Assembly (NCBI GenBank): GCA_030263615.1
Contig: SZPH01000001.1
Location: 62,001 to 126,000 of the forward strand
From: Villigracilis sp900696595
Lineage (GTDB): Bacteria > Chloroflexota > Anaerolineae > Anaerolineales > Villigracilaceae
Length of the DNA stretch: 64,000 bases
Direction of reading: 5' to 3'
Shown here: piece after piece, positions 1-8,612 of the stretch
Numbering within the stretch: position 1 is the first letter of the stretch
Layout: each line of letters begins with the position of its first letter
Position numbers and translations under genes: made by a program
Notes under the pieces: generated by a model
What the model was told of the DNA's origin: nothing
The model's database searches: none
Seen by the model: only the letters and a program-made list of their open reading frames with translations

Positions 1-278
1 GGGGTGTCGGCTTCGACGGTGACGACTTTTTTGCTCATGACCTGTCTGACGGTGACTTTGCCGATGAGGTAGTTCATCTCCCACACGCTCAGGCTGGTGA
101 CGGGCGAGGGCGAGGCGTTCAGCAGGTCGCTGGCCGAGACGATGCCGACGATTTTTCCATCCTGCACGACGGGCGCGCGGCGGATGTGTTCTTTTTTGAG
201 CAGGGCGAGCGCGTCTGGAACGGGGGTTTCTGGCGCGACGGTGATGACAGGGCGGGACATTCTTTCGCTGACGAACAT
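1..278 (-). CDS. CBS-domain protein (partial, runs off left edge)
   Basis: The gene reads leftward from an ATG at 278 and is cut by the window edge after about 92 codons. The visible protein has one complete CBS motif (residues about 1-55, beginning MFVSERMSRPVITV, with the usual RRAPVV and GIVSASDLL strands) and the start of a second (VRQVMSKKVVTVEAD, from about residue 77). CBS pairs bind adenine nucleotides and act as sensor modules; which partner domain follows, if any, cannot be seen. A GGAGGT Shine-Dalgarno lies just upstream of the ATG, which supports this start. It could be a stand-alone AcuB-like protein or the N-terminus of something longer. Confidence 0.85.
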   Translation of the reverse strand, partial: MFVSERMSRPVITVAPETPVPDALALLKKEHIRRAPVVQDGKIVGIVSASDLLNASPSPVTSLSVWEMNYLIGKVTVRQVMSKKVVTVEADT

Positions 279-383
279 GGCTACCTCCATGATTTTTTTT
301 GATTGGGATGTGATGACGGTTGAAATTATATTCAAATTTGGACGATAGAACGTCACGAATTTGGAGTGAACAAGGTCACTTTG

Positions 384-411
384 AGTAGGGCAAACTTGAG
401 TTTGTCCTACT
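384..411. repeat. Palindrome at the 3' end of the M20 gene
   Basis: Arms AGTAGG/CCTACT and CAAACT/AGTTTG form a near-continuous stem. It overlaps the TAG stop codon (407-409) of the peptidase gene. No T-run follows on the minus strand, so it is not a textbook terminator. It resembles the GCAAACT..AGTTTGC elements at 1838, 36957 and 43868. Confidence 0.6.
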
Positions 412-1765
412 TTGAGAACTCCCGCATCACTCTTGCCATGTGTTTGGCGTGTTGGGCGTACAGGTCAATGCGGAAGTTTTCGTTGGGGGCGTGGGCTTTG
501 GTGTCGGGGTAGCCGATGCCCATCGTCACCACCGGCAGTCCGAGGTCGTGGACGAAGGGGTAGTTCGGTCCCGACCCGCCGATCATGGGGACGATGTCCA
601 TCTTTGCGTCGTAGATTTCTTCGGCGGTTTCCGAAACCAGTTTGACGAAGGGATGATCCGGATCGGTGCGCGCCGCGGGTTCGCCTCCCAAAAAATTAAT
701 TTGAACGTCGTTGAAGCCTTCGGCGTCCAAATGGGCGCGCAGTTTTTGCAGGATGTCTTTCGGTTTCTGATTCGGCACAAGGCGAAAGTCCACTTTGGCG
801 GAGGCGAAGGCGGGCTGGACGGTCTTGGAGCCGGGTCCCTGGTATCCGCTGGTGAGGCCGCAGATGGTGCAGGTGGGGACGAAGACTTCTTCGAGTTTCA
901 AGTCCATGCCGCCGGTCAGCCCTTTGATGAAGTTCTTTGCGCCGTAGCGTTTTTTGTATTCGTCCGCCATGTCGGGCAGTTTGTCCATAAATTCCCTGTC
1001 GCGTTCGGTGGGCTGGACGCAGTCGTCGTAAAAGCCGGGGATGCGAATCCGCTCGTCTTCGCCTTTGAGCGTGTTCAGCGCCCAGACGAGTCTCCATGCG
1101 GCGTTGGGCAGGATGCTCCCGCCGAGCCCCGAATGGACGTCGGTTGATAACGATGTGACCGAAAGTTCGACGTAGCAGATGCCGCGCAAGCCGAGATATT
1201 GCTGGGGGCGCTCGCGGTGATCCACGCCGCCGAACTCCCAGATGCAGGCGTCTGCTTTGAGGAGATCAATGTTTTGGGCGATGAAGTCGTGCAGGTGAAC
1301 GCTGGAGGTTTCCTCCTCGCCCTCGACGATGAATTTGATGTTGCAGGGCAGTTCGCCTTCTTCGGCGAGGAAGGCGTCTATGGCATGCAGGCGCGAGGTG
1401 AGGTGTCCCTTGTCGTCGCTGACTCCGCGCCCGTAAAATTTTCCGTCGCGGATCTCCGGCTCGAAGGGCGGGCTGTCCCATAGTTCCAGCGGCTCCGGCG
1501 GTTGAACGTCGTAATGGTTGTAGATCAATATCGTTTTGTCGCTTTTGCCTTTGCGTTCGCCGAAGACCACCGGCGCGCCGTCGGTGTCCATGATCTTGGA
1601 TTTGAACCCGCGCTTTTCGAGCATCTCTTTCACGATCTGGGCGCATTCTTTCAACCCCAGGTTTTGGGCGCTGATGCTCGGCTGGGCGGCGTAGCGTTTG
1701 AGTTCGTCCAGGCTTTGGTTGAGGTTCCTGTCTATGTATGCGTCTATCTTTTCGTAGGCGCTCAT
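407..1765 (-). CDS. M20-family dipeptidase / metallopeptidase
   Basis: A 452-residue cytosolic M20 (ArgE/DapE/CPG2-like) di-zinc hydrolase that probably cleaves dipeptides or N-acyl amino acids. No signal peptide is seen. Metal and catalytic residues are recognisable: H84 and D86 in NHYDVQP, bridging D117 in GRGVSDDKG, the acidic patch E148-E152 (EGEEE), and a late HAPNE histidine near the C-terminus. The dimerisation (lid) domain lies roughly between residues 190 and 320. Length and motif spacing fit the M20A/CNDP-like dipeptidases. The substrate cannot be read from sequence. It stands alone between repeat elements, with no obvious operon partner. Confidence 0.9.
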   Translation of the reverse strand: MSAYEKIDAYIDRNLNQSLDELKRYAAQPSISAQNLGLKECAQIVKEMLEKRGFKSKIMDTDGAPVVFGERKGKSDKTILIYNHYDVQPPEPLELWDSPPFEPEIRDGKFYGRGVSDDKGHLTSRLHAIDAFLAEEGELPCNIKFIVEGEEETSSVHLHDFIAQNIDLLKADACIWEFGGVDHRERPQQYLGLRGICYVELSVTSLSTDVHSGLGGSILPNAAWRLVWALNTLKGEDERIRIPGFYDDCVQPTERDREFMDKLPDMADEYKKRYGAKNFIKGLTGGMDLKLEEVFVPTCTICGLTSGYQGPGSKTVQPAFASAKVDFRLVPNQKPKDILQKLRAHLDAEGFNDVQINFLGGEPAARTDPDHPFVKLVSETAEEIYDAKMDIVPMIGGSGPNYPFVHDLGLPVVTMGIGYPDTKAHAPNENFRIDLYAQHAKHMARVMREFSK

Positions 1766-1837
1766 GGTTGACTCCTTGGTGGTTTATAGCATTACTTTTT
1801 AAAAACTACGCCCGTCGCGAAGATTTTGCGCGGCGCT

Positions 1838-1901
1838 GCAAATTTCAGTTTGCTTCTCGCGCAGGCGCAAACTAAAGTTTGCCGTACGAACCGCGCTATG
1901 G
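1838..1901. repeat. Tandem palindromes GCAAANTNNAGTTTGC
   Basis: Two adjacent 16-bp palindromes (1838-1853 and 1867-1882) fill the gap between two genes, followed by CGTAC and a CGCTATGG word. That word overlaps the stop codon of the EF-Tu-like gene. The same palindrome plus the CGCTATGG border occurs at 43868-43926. Confidence 0.65.
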
Positions 1902-2198
1902 TTTCCAACTGAATTGGAGGTCGGAGCCGGTCAATAGGTCGCCCGGCTGAAGGTTTTCTTCGTCGAGGTCGTTCAGCCTCACCCCGACATTATCGCCTGC
2001 GTGGGCGCGCTCGACCGGCTTGCGGTCTATTTCCACGGCGGCGGCCACAGCCGTTTTGTGGATGTTTGTTCCCCGAACCTGGACTTCATCCCCGACGGCG
2101 ATCGTTCCGCTTTCGATCCGCCCGATGACGACGGTTCCGCGCCCTTTGATGAAAAGTATCTCTTGCGCGGTCATGCGAAAGGTCGGGTCGGCGGTCAT
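1896..2198 (-). CDS. Free-standing EF-Tu domain II-like protein
   Basis: A 100-residue protein that is essentially only the beta-barrel second domain of translational GTPases: FRMTAQEILFIKGRGTVVIGRIESG, then GDEV, HAGDNVGVRL and LQPGDLL. These are the landmarks of EF-Tu/SelB domain II. The GTPase domain with its P-loop is absent, so it cannot hydrolyse GTP. An AGGA 8 nt before the ATG supports the start. It might bind tRNA ends or another EF-Tu partner, but the role is unknown. The TAG stop abuts a palindromic repeat. Similar short proteins are often annotated only as EF-Tu domain 2 proteins. Confidence 0.8.
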   Translation of the reverse strand: MTADPTFRMTAQEILFIKGRGTVVIGRIESGTIAVGDEVQVRGTNIHKTAVAAAVEIDRKPVERAHAGDNVGVRLNDLDEENLQPGDLLTGSDLQFSWKP

Positions 2199-2255
2199 GA
2201 TTATTTCCTGGATTTCCTGTTGTAAATTTGTTATCGCGCGAACGCGCAGAGGGGG

Positions 2256-2933
2256 TCATTCATAAAAACCCGCAACCCAATCCATCGAGTACGCGCCAGC
2301 AAAGGCGAAGATCGTCATTTTAATCGTCACGCCAAGCCAGCAGGCGAGCAGAAATTTCCAAACCGGCACTTTTGCAATGCCCGCGGCGATGCCCGCCATG
2401 TCGAAGAACGGATTTGGGATCGCGGAGAGGATGAGGATCACCCATGCGCCGTGTTTTTGAACCCAGGGCAGGATACGATTGTACGTGTTCGTATTTTCCA
2501 CGACTCCCTGCCCGCCGTAACCCGCGAGGTAGCCCGTTACTTCGCCGAGCGCGCCGCCTGCCCCCGCCGCCAGCCCAACTCCAATCGGGTTGATCGCCCC
2601 GCCCATGGCGAAGATGATCGCTACGCCGGGCGCGGGCAGAATCACAGTTGCATTGGCGATCAGCGCGATAAGAAACGCGCCGAGATAACCGAACTCTGCA
2701 AACTCCTCCGCCCGGTCGCGGATGCTGTACACATAAGCCGTGATGCCAATGACGACCAAAACAGCGAGGACGCGCAGGACGGTCTTTCCAATCTCGGCGC
2801 CTGGTTTTGGTTGGGGGACGACGACTGCCTGAGCCACAGGCGCTCTTTCTTCTTTCTTCTTTCCCGTCACAGCCTTCTTCGCGCTTTTCGTCCTGGCGGC
2901 CGCCTTCCCTTTAGCTTTCTTCGACGATGACAC
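2256..2933 (-). CDS. VTT/DedA-like membrane protein
   Basis: A 225-residue integral membrane protein of the VTT (SNARE-associated/YqaA/DedA-like) group. A Lys/Ala-rich cytosolic extension (residues 1-45) precedes a first membrane helix at about 50-68. The VTT core follows, with re-entrant helices around PAPGVAIIFAMGG and the conserved SAIPNPFFDMAGIAAG segment. The start is GTG at 2933, inside the 3' end of the upstream cyclophilin gene (23 nt overlap in another frame), which implies translational coupling. DedA relatives are linked to lipid flipping and membrane homeostasis; the substrate here is unknown. Confidence 0.8.
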   Translation of the reverse strand: MSSSKKAKGKAAARTKSAKKAVTGKKKEERAPVAQAVVVPQPKPGAEIGKTVLRVLAVLVVIGITAYVYSIRDRAEEFAEFGYLGAFLIALIANATVILPAPGVAIIFAMGGAINPIGVGLAAGAGGALGEVTGYLAGYGGQGVVENTNTYNRILPWVQKHGAWVILILSAIPNPFFDMAGIAAGIAKVPVWKFLLACWLGVTIKMTIFAFAGAYSMDWVAGFYE

Positions 2934-3420
2934 GGATGATCTTCACAGCCGGAGCGTTGACGTTGCCCGGGTCGCGCTCCGGTATGGACATCAGCACGTC
3001 TTCGCCCTCCACAACCTGACCGAAGACCGTATGCCGGTTGTCGAGATGCGGGGTGGGACCGTGCGTGATGAAGAATTGCGAGCCGTTCGTGCCGGGTCCG
3101 GCGTTTGCCATGGAAAGGATTCCGCGCTTGTCGTGCCGCAGGCTGGGATGGAATTCATCGGCGAATTTGTATCCGGGTCCGCCCCTGCCTGTGCCGGTCG
3201 GGTCGCCGCCCTGCGCCATGAAGTTGGCGATCACGCGATGAAAGATGACCCCGTCGTAAAAACCTTCGCGCGCGAGAAAGACGAAGTTGTTGACGGTCAT
3301 GGGGGTCTTATCTGCGAAGAGTTCGATTACCATCGCGCCGTTATCCGTCTCCATGCGGGCGCGGTATTTCTTCTTCGGGTCAATCTGCATTTCGGGTTGC
3401 TTGCTCCATTGCTTTGTCAT
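2911..3420 (-). CDS. Cyclophilin-type peptidyl-prolyl isomerase
   Basis: A 169-residue cytosolic cyclophilin that catalyses cis-trans isomerisation of X-Pro bonds. Active-site elements are visible: FHR at 60-62, MAQGGDPTGTGRGG from 68, SQFFIT at 114-119, and HLDNRHTVFG from 125. The position often occupied by Trp in eukaryotic cyclophilins is His125 here, as in many bacterial forms with low cyclosporin affinity. No signal peptide is present. Its 3' end overlaps the VTT gene start by 23 nt, so the two are probably co-transcribed. Confidence 0.93.
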   Translation of the reverse strand: MTKQWSKQPEMQIDPKKKYRARMETDNGAMVIELFADKTPMTVNNFVFLAREGFYDGVIFHRVIANFMAQGGDPTGTGRGGPGYKFADEFHPSLRHDKRGILSMANAGPGTNGSQFFITHGPTPHLDNRHTVFGQVVEGEDVLMSIPERDPGNVNAPAVKIIRVIVEES

Positions 3421-3451
3421 TTTTTCTCCTTGTTTGATTTTCTTTGCGTAA

Positions 3452-3509
3452 CAGGGCGACCCTTTCTTTGAAAAGCAGAGTCGTGTAAAACCCTGACGGG
3501 TCGCCCCTG
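3452..3509. repeat. GGGCGACCC inverted-repeat element (short form)
   Basis: A 58-bp element with arms CAGGGCGACCC and GGGTCGCCCCTG. It contains CCTTTCTTTG and matches the right half of the 143-bp element at 12806-12948, including the GACGGGTCGCCCC end. It lies between udk and the cyclophilin gene. Confidence 0.75.
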
Positions 3510-3513
3510 CGGT

Positions 3514-4137
3514 TTACTTTAATAGCGTCTCGATCCTCGCTGTGACCATGTCCAGCGCGGCGGCGTTGTATCCGCCTTCGGGAATGATGACGTCGGCGTA
3601 ACGCTTCGATGGTTCGACGAACTCCAGATGCGCCGGGCGCACGGTCGCCAGATATTGTTCGATCACCGATTCGGTCGAACGCCCGCGCTCGGTAATATCG
3701 CGGCGAAGGCGGCGGATGAAGCGGATGTCGGCGTCGGTGTCCACAAAAAGCCTGACGTCGAATAATTTGCGCAATTCCGGCTCCGCATAAAGCAGAATCC
3801 CCTCGACGAGGATCACCTTCCTCGGCTCGACCGTGAAGGTTTCGGGTTTGCGGGTGTCGTTCGAGAAATCGTAAATGGGGACGTGGATCGGCTTGAAACC
3901 CCTGAGCGCGACGACATGCTGGATCAGCAGTTCGGTTTCGAGCGCGTCCGGGTGATCAAAATTGACCTCGGAATGTCGCGCCGCTTTCATCGCCCGAATA
4001 TCCTTGTAATACGAATCGTGTTGCAGGTAGGCGATCCGCTCCGCCCCGACCCGTTTCAAAATCTCCTGCGCGACGGTTGTCTTGCCCGACCCCGACCCGC
4101 CCGCGATTCCGATCGCCAATGGGATTTTCTGCGTCAT
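3514..4137 (-). CDS. udk: Uridine kinase
   Basis: A 207-residue P-loop kinase of the pyrimidine salvage pathway (uridine/cytidine + NTP to UMP/CMP). Walker A GGSGSGKTT sits at residues 13-21. The uridine kinase signature NFDHPDALETE follows at 59-69, then VILVEGILLY and the lid segment with RFIRRLRRD. Length is normal for bacterial Udk. It appears monocistronic: repeat DNA follows it and the upstream gap carries a terminator of the next cluster. Confidence 0.93.
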   Translation of the reverse strand: MTQKIPLAIGIAGGSGSGKTTVAQEILKRVGAERIAYLQHDSYYKDIRAMKAARHSEVNFDHPDALETELLIQHVVALRGFKPIHVPIYDFSNDTRKPETFTVEPRKVILVEGILLYAEPELRKLFDVRLFVDTDADIRFIRRLRRDITERGRSTESVIEQYLATVRPAHLEFVEPSKRYADVIIPEGGYNAAALDMVTARIETLLK

Positions 4138-4175
4138 GCGCTTGATTATACCCGCCGGGTTATGATTGGGGAATT

Positions 4176-4200
4176 AAAAAGCCTTCCCGCAGGGGAAGGC
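4176..4200 (-). terminator. Rho-independent terminator
   Basis: The minus-strand hairpin GCCTTCCCC / GGGAAGGC is followed by TTTTT (positions 4180-4176). It lies downstream of the small Cys/acidic protein and would end the moeA-VKOR-small protein unit. Confidence 0.85.
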
Positions 4201-4242
4201 GCGATGGGTTCGATCAGGTTCAAATCCCGGGGCGAGGCGCGG

Positions 4243-4470
4243 CTAAAACTCGTCCTCCTCCTCGATCCATTCATCGTCCTCTTCGCCGTCCATCTCGTCA
4301 TCCTCCCATTCATCCACATCGTCTTCGTCCTCCCACTCATCGTTGCCGCCGCCTTCGATGGGGGAATAGGTGACGCAACCCGTGTCCGGGTCCAGTTCCA
4401 CGGCTGCCGCGCCGCACAACCCTTCGTCTATGAATACGCAGTCGGTATAATGACATTTGATGCGGGGCAT
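4243..4470 (-). CDS. Small cysteine-motif protein with acidic tail
   Basis: A 75-residue protein with four cysteines (C6, C11, C19, C32) in its first half. The pattern is reminiscent of DUF1540-type small metal-binding proteins. The tail from about residue 44 is almost entirely Asp/Glu/Trp. An AGGAGG Shine-Dalgarno 6 nt before the ATG makes it a convincing gene. It lies directly downstream of a VKOR gene and is followed by a terminator, so it is probably the last gene of that operon. A metal-binding or acidic chaperone-like role is possible but unproven. Confidence 0.75.
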   Translation of the reverse strand: MPRIKCHYTDCVFIDEGLCGAAAVELDPDTGCVTYSPIEGGGNDEWEDEDDVDEWEDDEMDGEEDDEWIEEEDEF

Positions 4471-4480
4471 TTCAATCCTC

Positions 4481-4906
4481 CTATATTTCGTTTCGGATCA
4501 GGCGCGCGACCGCGACGATAAAGACGAGGGTCATCGCAACCTGTGATGCGACGCAAAATGGGCAGAGCGCTTTTAGCAGGGCGACCTCCACATAGATCAG
4601 CCAGAGCGTGAAGAGAAAACCGGTCAACGACATGCCGAAGATCAGCGTCGTCCCGTTGCGCCGCAGAAATTCAGTTTTATCTTCGTAAAAATGCGCGATC
4701 AGGATCGCCGCATACCCGACGACGCCGAAGACCGCCACCGGAATGCCGTTCACTTCGGAGTACACGCTGGCGTTGACCGTCGAGCAATCGCCCGAGCCGA
4801 GGCACATGCCATCGTTGCCGGTATATTTGTAGATCGCCATGTAAATTGAAACCGCCAGCCCGACGATCGCAAGCGCCGCCGATGCGCGATAAAGCCATTT
4901 ATTCAC
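4481..4906 (-). CDS. VKOR-family disulfide-forming membrane protein
   Basis: A 141-residue four-helix membrane protein of the vitamin K epoxide reductase family. It reoxidises periplasmic/extracytoplasmic thiol oxidases using quinone. The loop pair C35/C41 and the redox motif CPFC (115-118) are intact, as is the Ser/Asn-rich segment after C41. The fused thioredoxin domain seen in many bacterial VKORs is absent, so a separate DsbA-like partner is needed; none is in this window. It starts 6 nt after the moeA stop codon, which suggests one transcript. Confidence 0.9.
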   Translation of the reverse strand: MNKWLYRASAALAIVGLAVSIYMAIYKYTGNDGMCLGSGDCSTVNASVYSEVNGIPVAVFGVVGYAAILIAHFYEDKTEFLRRNGTTLIFGMSLTGFLFTLWLIYVEVALLKALCPFCVASQVAMTLVFIVAVARLIRNEI

Positions 4907-4912
4907 GTTTCC

Positions 4913-6127
4913 TCACAATAATATTGCGTCCGTTTCCGAGCCAGCAGGCAGGCATTTTACACCAGCGGGAATGATTAGTAAAGCATCCGCCTGAACCAGC
5001 GACAACAGATTGCCCGACCCCTGATGCCCGGCAAGGAATGCGGATGGGACGCCGTCTATGGATTCGATCCTCGCCCGCAGATAGCTCTCCCTCCCGTCCG
5101 ATTCGATCTTCTGCGCGCATCGGACTCTCAGCCTTTGCCGGTCTCCGTCCATTGAGCCGCTCATACGCTGGAGCGTGGGGCGAACGAAAACCTCGAAGCC
5201 TACAAAAGCCGAGACCGGGTTGCCCGGCAAGCCGATGAACGGAATCCCGCGATAGGATCCGAACGCAAGCGGTTTGCCCGGGCGCATGTTGACCTTCCAG
5301 AAATCCAAGTTTCCGTTTGTCTCGACCGCCTCCTTGACGAAATCGAACGCGCCCACGCTGACTCCGGCGGAGGAAAGGATCAACCCGGCTTTTTTATGGA
5401 TCGCTTCATCCAATAATGCGGTTACAGATTCGCGCGTATCTTTTGCGAGTCCGAGTCGGATGACTTCCGCGCCGGCGCCGGCAAGCGCCGCCGCGAGGAC
5501 ATGCGAATTCGAATCGCGGATCTTTCCCGGTTCGAGCGGCGCGCCTGCTTCGAGCAGTTCATCGCCGGATGACATCAACGCGACGCGCGGCTTTTTATGG
5601 ACAGATACATCCGCGTATCCGAGCGTTGCGAGCAACCCCAAATCCTGCGGTTTGAGCGTCCTTCCCTTTTTTAGAACCACATCGCCCGCCCGCATATCCG
5701 TCCCGCGCAGGCGGATGTTCTCGCCGGGTTTCATCTGTTTTGCAATCCTGACGGTCTTTGGGGGAGTCGTTCCCGCCTGCTGATCGTTGAAATCCGTTTC
5801 CTCGATGGGGATGACGCAATCCGCGCCCTGCGGCGTCTGCGCCCCGGTCATGATGCGCGCGGCTTGACCGGCTTGTAGAACAACCGTCGGCGCGGAACCG
5901 GCTGGAATGTCGGCGACCACGCTCAACGTCGCGGAGGAGGCGGAAACGTCTCCGGCGCGCAGGGCAAATCCATCCACCGCCGAATTGTCGAAGGGCGGAT
6001 AGTCTCCGTCCGCAAGGATGTCCGCCGCCAGCGCGCGGTTCAAAGAGTCGTCCAGCGCGACCGTTTCTATCGGCGTAGTTTTAACCTGGGAAAGGATGCG
6101 CTCGCGCGCTTCTTGTACGCTTGGCAT
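4913..6127 (-). CDS. moeA: Molybdopterin molybdenumtransferase MoeA
   Basis: A 404-residue MoeA that inserts molybdate into adenylylated molybdopterin, the last common step of Moco synthesis. The family landmarks are present in order: DNSAVDGFALR (about 47-57), IMTGAQTPQGADCVIP (about 91-106), the MoCF domain with SSGDELLEAG and GKIRDSNSH, SAGVSVGAFDFV, KVNMRPGKPLAFG and GLPGNPVSAFV. A C-terminal domain IV completes it. It fits the presence of a molybdenum hydroxylase operon at 36-41 kb in the same window. The adjacent upstream DNA holds a palindromic repeat, not a recognisable Moco riboswitch. Confidence 0.93.
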   Translation of the reverse strand: MPSVQEARERILSQVKTTPIETVALDDSLNRALAADILADGDYPPFDNSAVDGFALRAGDVSASSATLSVVADIPAGSAPTVVLQAGQAARIMTGAQTPQGADCVIPIEETDFNDQQAGTTPPKTVRIAKQMKPGENIRLRGTDMRAGDVVLKKGRTLKPQDLGLLATLGYADVSVHKKPRVALMSSGDELLEAGAPLEPGKIRDSNSHVLAAALAGAGAEVIRLGLAKDTRESVTALLDEAIHKKAGLILSSAGVSVGAFDFVKEAVETNGNLDFWKVNMRPGKPLAFGSYRGIPFIGLPGNPVSAFVGFEVFVRPTLQRMSGSMDGDRQRLRVRCAQKIESDGRESYLRARIESIDGVPSAFLAGHQGSGNLLSLVQADALLIIPAGVKCLPAGSETDAILL

Positions 6128-6164
6128 GTTTAAGCGCGGCGATTATACCCCCAAGTCAATTATG

Positions 6165-6255
6165 TCGTTGCGAGGGCGTTCTTGTTCCGCTCGAAGCAAT
6201 CTCTGCCTTCGATCATAAGGTTGCTTCGTCGGGAAGAGCGCCCTCCTCGCAATGA
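6165..6255. repeat. TTGCGAGG...GAAGCAATCTC palindromic element
   Basis: A 91-bp element with outer arms TCGTTGCGAGGGCG and CGCCCTCCTCGCAATGA, and inner arms around CGAAGCAATC and GGTTGCTTCG. A second copy lies at 52833-52925. It fills almost the whole gap between moeA and rel. This type of element is dispersed in many unrelated bacterial genomes. Confidence 0.8.
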
Positions 6256-6261
6256 TGGGCT

Positions 6262-8478
6262 TTACCCCGGCTTTGTCCGCGCCGCTTCCATGACGTTTGG
6301 CAGGTTTTCGATGCGCGTCAGGATGCGGCTCAATTGCGCGAGGTCTTTCACTTCGATGATGAGTCTTAAGTCGGCGATGCTGCGGTTGACGTTGACTGAG
6401 ACGTCGTTGATGTTGATGTTCTCGTCCGCGAGCAGGTACGAGATGTCGCTCAGCAGTCCTTCGCGGTCGTAGGCTTTGATCTTGATCGGGATCGGGAAGG
6501 TCTGCTCCACATGTCCCCAGCCGACTTTCAAGAGCCGCTCGCGGTCTTTTGCCTGCAAAATGTTCGGGCAATCCTGGCGGTGGATGGTCGCGCCGCGTCC
6601 GCGTGTGATGTAGCCCACGATCTGATCGCCGGGCATTGGGTTGCAGCATTTCGCCATGCTGGCGAGCATTCCCTTCAATCCGACGACCTCGATTGCGTCG
6701 GTGGGTTTTTGAGGCGCGGCGGGCGCGTTGGCTTCGAGGATGTCCTTGATCTCCTCGTCCTGGGAGAACTGCCGGATGAGTTTGCTGAGGGAAAGTTCCC
6801 CCGTGCCGAGGTCTATGAACATTTCGTCCGGCGTTTTGTAACCCAATTCGCGCGCCAGTTTTTCGAAATTGACCTGGCCGATCCCCAGTCTTTGCAGTTC
6901 GCGTTCGAAGGTCTCGCGGCCGGTGGCGAGATTTTGTTCGTCTTCCAGTTTTTTGAACCACACGCGGATCTTCGAGCGCGCGCGCTGGGTCTTGACCAAC
7001 CCGAGATTGTTGTTCAGCCAATCGCGGCTGGGTCCCCCGCGCTTGGCGGTCAGGATCTCCACCTGGTCGCCGGTCTTTAATTCATGGTCCAGCGGCACGA
7101 GTTTTCCGTTCACCCGCGCGCCGCGGCAACGATGACCGATGTCCGTGTGGACGTGGTAGGCGAAGTCAATCGGGGTCGAACCGGCTGGCAGGTCAATGGC
7201 GTCGCCGCGCGGGGTGAAGATATAGACGCGGTCGCGGAAGACGTCGCTTTGCATCGATTCGACGAACTCCGCAGCGTCTTTTACCTCGCCGCCCCAGTCC
7301 ATCATCTTGCGCAGGTCTTTGATGCGTTCTTCGAACTGCCTGTCGTGTTTGCCGCCCTCTTTGTAGCGCCAGTGCGCGGCGATGCCGTATTCCGCGCTCA
7401 TGTGCATTTCCTGCGTGCGGATCTGGATCTCGACCGGGCGTTTGTCGTCGTACATCACCGCCGTGTGCAGGGATTGGTAGTGATTATCCTTGGGCGCGGC
7501 GATGTAATCGTCGAACTCGTCCGGGACGGGGCGCCATGTGATGTGGATCACGCCCAGGGCGGCGTAGCAGGAGGGTATGTCCGGCACGATCAAACGGACG
7601 GCGCGCACATCGTACAACCGGCTGAAAACTGTATCCTTCTTCTGCATCTTCTTGTAAATCGAGTAGATGTGTTTCGGTCTCCCGCTGATTTCGGCTTTGA
7701 TGTTGCTCTTGTCCAGCAGGCGCTTCAGGCTGGCTTTGATCTCCTCCAGTTGGCGTTCGCGGTCGGGACGTTTCTCCGCCAGGGCGCCGGCGATCTCCTT
7801 GTATTTCTCCGGCTGAACGTAGCGGAAACTCAGGTCTTCAAGTTCCCACTTCAACTGCCAGATTCCGAGGCGGTTTGCCAGCGGCGCGAAAATATCCAGC
7901 GTCTCCTGCGCGATGCGTCTTTGTTTGTGTTCGGGCATGTGTCCCAGCGTGCGCATATTGTGCAGGCGGTCCGCCAGTTTGATCAACACCACGCGCACAT
8001 CCTCGCCCATGGCAAGGAAGGTCTTGCGCAGAGTCTCGGGGACCATGTCTTCCTTGCGTCCCAGGCGCGCGGGCTCGATGTGCGGGGCTTCCTTTTCGTT
8101 GTCGTTTGATTCGGCGTGCTGGTCTCCGCGCGAGACTCGCGGCAGGTGGGTCAATTTGGTCACTCCGTCCACAAGGAAGCGCACGTTATCCCCAAATTCG
8201 CGGCGGATGTCCGCCAGTGTGACGGGCGTATCCTCGACCGTATCGTGAAGCAACCCGGCGGCAATCACCTCGGCGGGAACTTTCAACTCCGAGAGTATGT
8301 TTGCCACGGCGATGCAGTGGTTGACGTACGGCTCGCCCGAATGGCGCTTTTGCCCGCGATGCGCCTCTTCCGCGTAGGCGTAGGCGCGCGCGACCAGTTC
8401 CTTGTCGGCGGGCGTGTATCCTTCGGGGAGTTGCTCCATCAATTGCTCGAACGGGATTTCAATGACGGCGGATTTCAT
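6262..8478 (-). CDS. rel: Bifunctional (p)ppGpp synthetase/hydrolase (Rel/SpoT)
   Basis: A full-length, 738-residue long RSH enzyme that makes and degrades (p)ppGpp in the stringent response. It has the HD hydrolase domain (about 40-190, with GLLHDTVEDT), the synthetase domain (about 240-360, with GRPKHIYSIYKKM and YQSLHTAV) and a TGS domain (about 410-475, with VYIFTPRGDAIDLP). The C-terminus has a Cys-rich segment (MAKCCNPMPGD) and an ACT domain (about 665-735). HD and synthetase motifs both look intact, so it should be bifunctional. It is monocistronic, flanked by repeats on both sides. Confidence 0.95.
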   Translation of the reverse strand: MKSAVIEIPFEQLMEQLPEGYTPADKELVARAYAYAEEAHRGQKRHSGEPYVNHCIAVANILSELKVPAEVIAAGLLHDTVEDTPVTLADIRREFGDNVRFLVDGVTKLTHLPRVSRGDQHAESNDNEKEAPHIEPARLGRKEDMVPETLRKTFLAMGEDVRVVLIKLADRLHNMRTLGHMPEHKQRRIAQETLDIFAPLANRLGIWQLKWELEDLSFRYVQPEKYKEIAGALAEKRPDRERQLEEIKASLKRLLDKSNIKAEISGRPKHIYSIYKKMQKKDTVFSRLYDVRAVRLIVPDIPSCYAALGVIHITWRPVPDEFDDYIAAPKDNHYQSLHTAVMYDDKRPVEIQIRTQEMHMSAEYGIAAHWRYKEGGKHDRQFEERIKDLRKMMDWGGEVKDAAEFVESMQSDVFRDRVYIFTPRGDAIDLPAGSTPIDFAYHVHTDIGHRCRGARVNGKLVPLDHELKTGDQVEILTAKRGGPSRDWLNNNLGLVKTQRARSKIRVWFKKLEDEQNLATGRETFERELQRLGIGQVNFEKLARELGYKTPDEMFIDLGTGELSLSKLIRQFSQDEEIKDILEANAPAAPQKPTDAIEVVGLKGMLASMAKCCNPMPGDQIVGYITRGRGATIHRQDCPNILQAKDRERLLKVGWGHVEQTFPIPIKIKAYDREGLLSDISYLLADENININDVSVNVNRSIADLRLIIEVKDLAQLSRILTRIENLPNVMEAARTKPG

Positions 8479-8612
8479 CCCTGAATTTTACTAGGACTTT
8501 CGCCCGGGTTGTAAAATCTCTCGAATTTGCGACGAAGTCGGGGTGTTTCTGATTCCGCTTCCCCAGGGTTGCCCTTGATTCGGCCGCGGATGTCGAATAG
8601 GCGCGTTTATAA

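Noticed and set aside
440..1147. 235-residue ORF antisense to the M20 peptidase
   Set aside because: Shadow frame of a recognised enzyme.
4205..4232. tRNA-like T-arm (GGTTCAAATCCCGG)
   Set aside because: No acceptor, D-arm or anticodon stem can be formed with the surrounding bases.
6128..6261. Moco riboswitch upstream of moeA
   Set aside because: The whole gap is a dispersed palindromic element that also occurs elsewhere.
7084..8109. 341-residue ORF antisense to rel
   Set aside because: Shadow frame; composition is that of a reversed coding strand.
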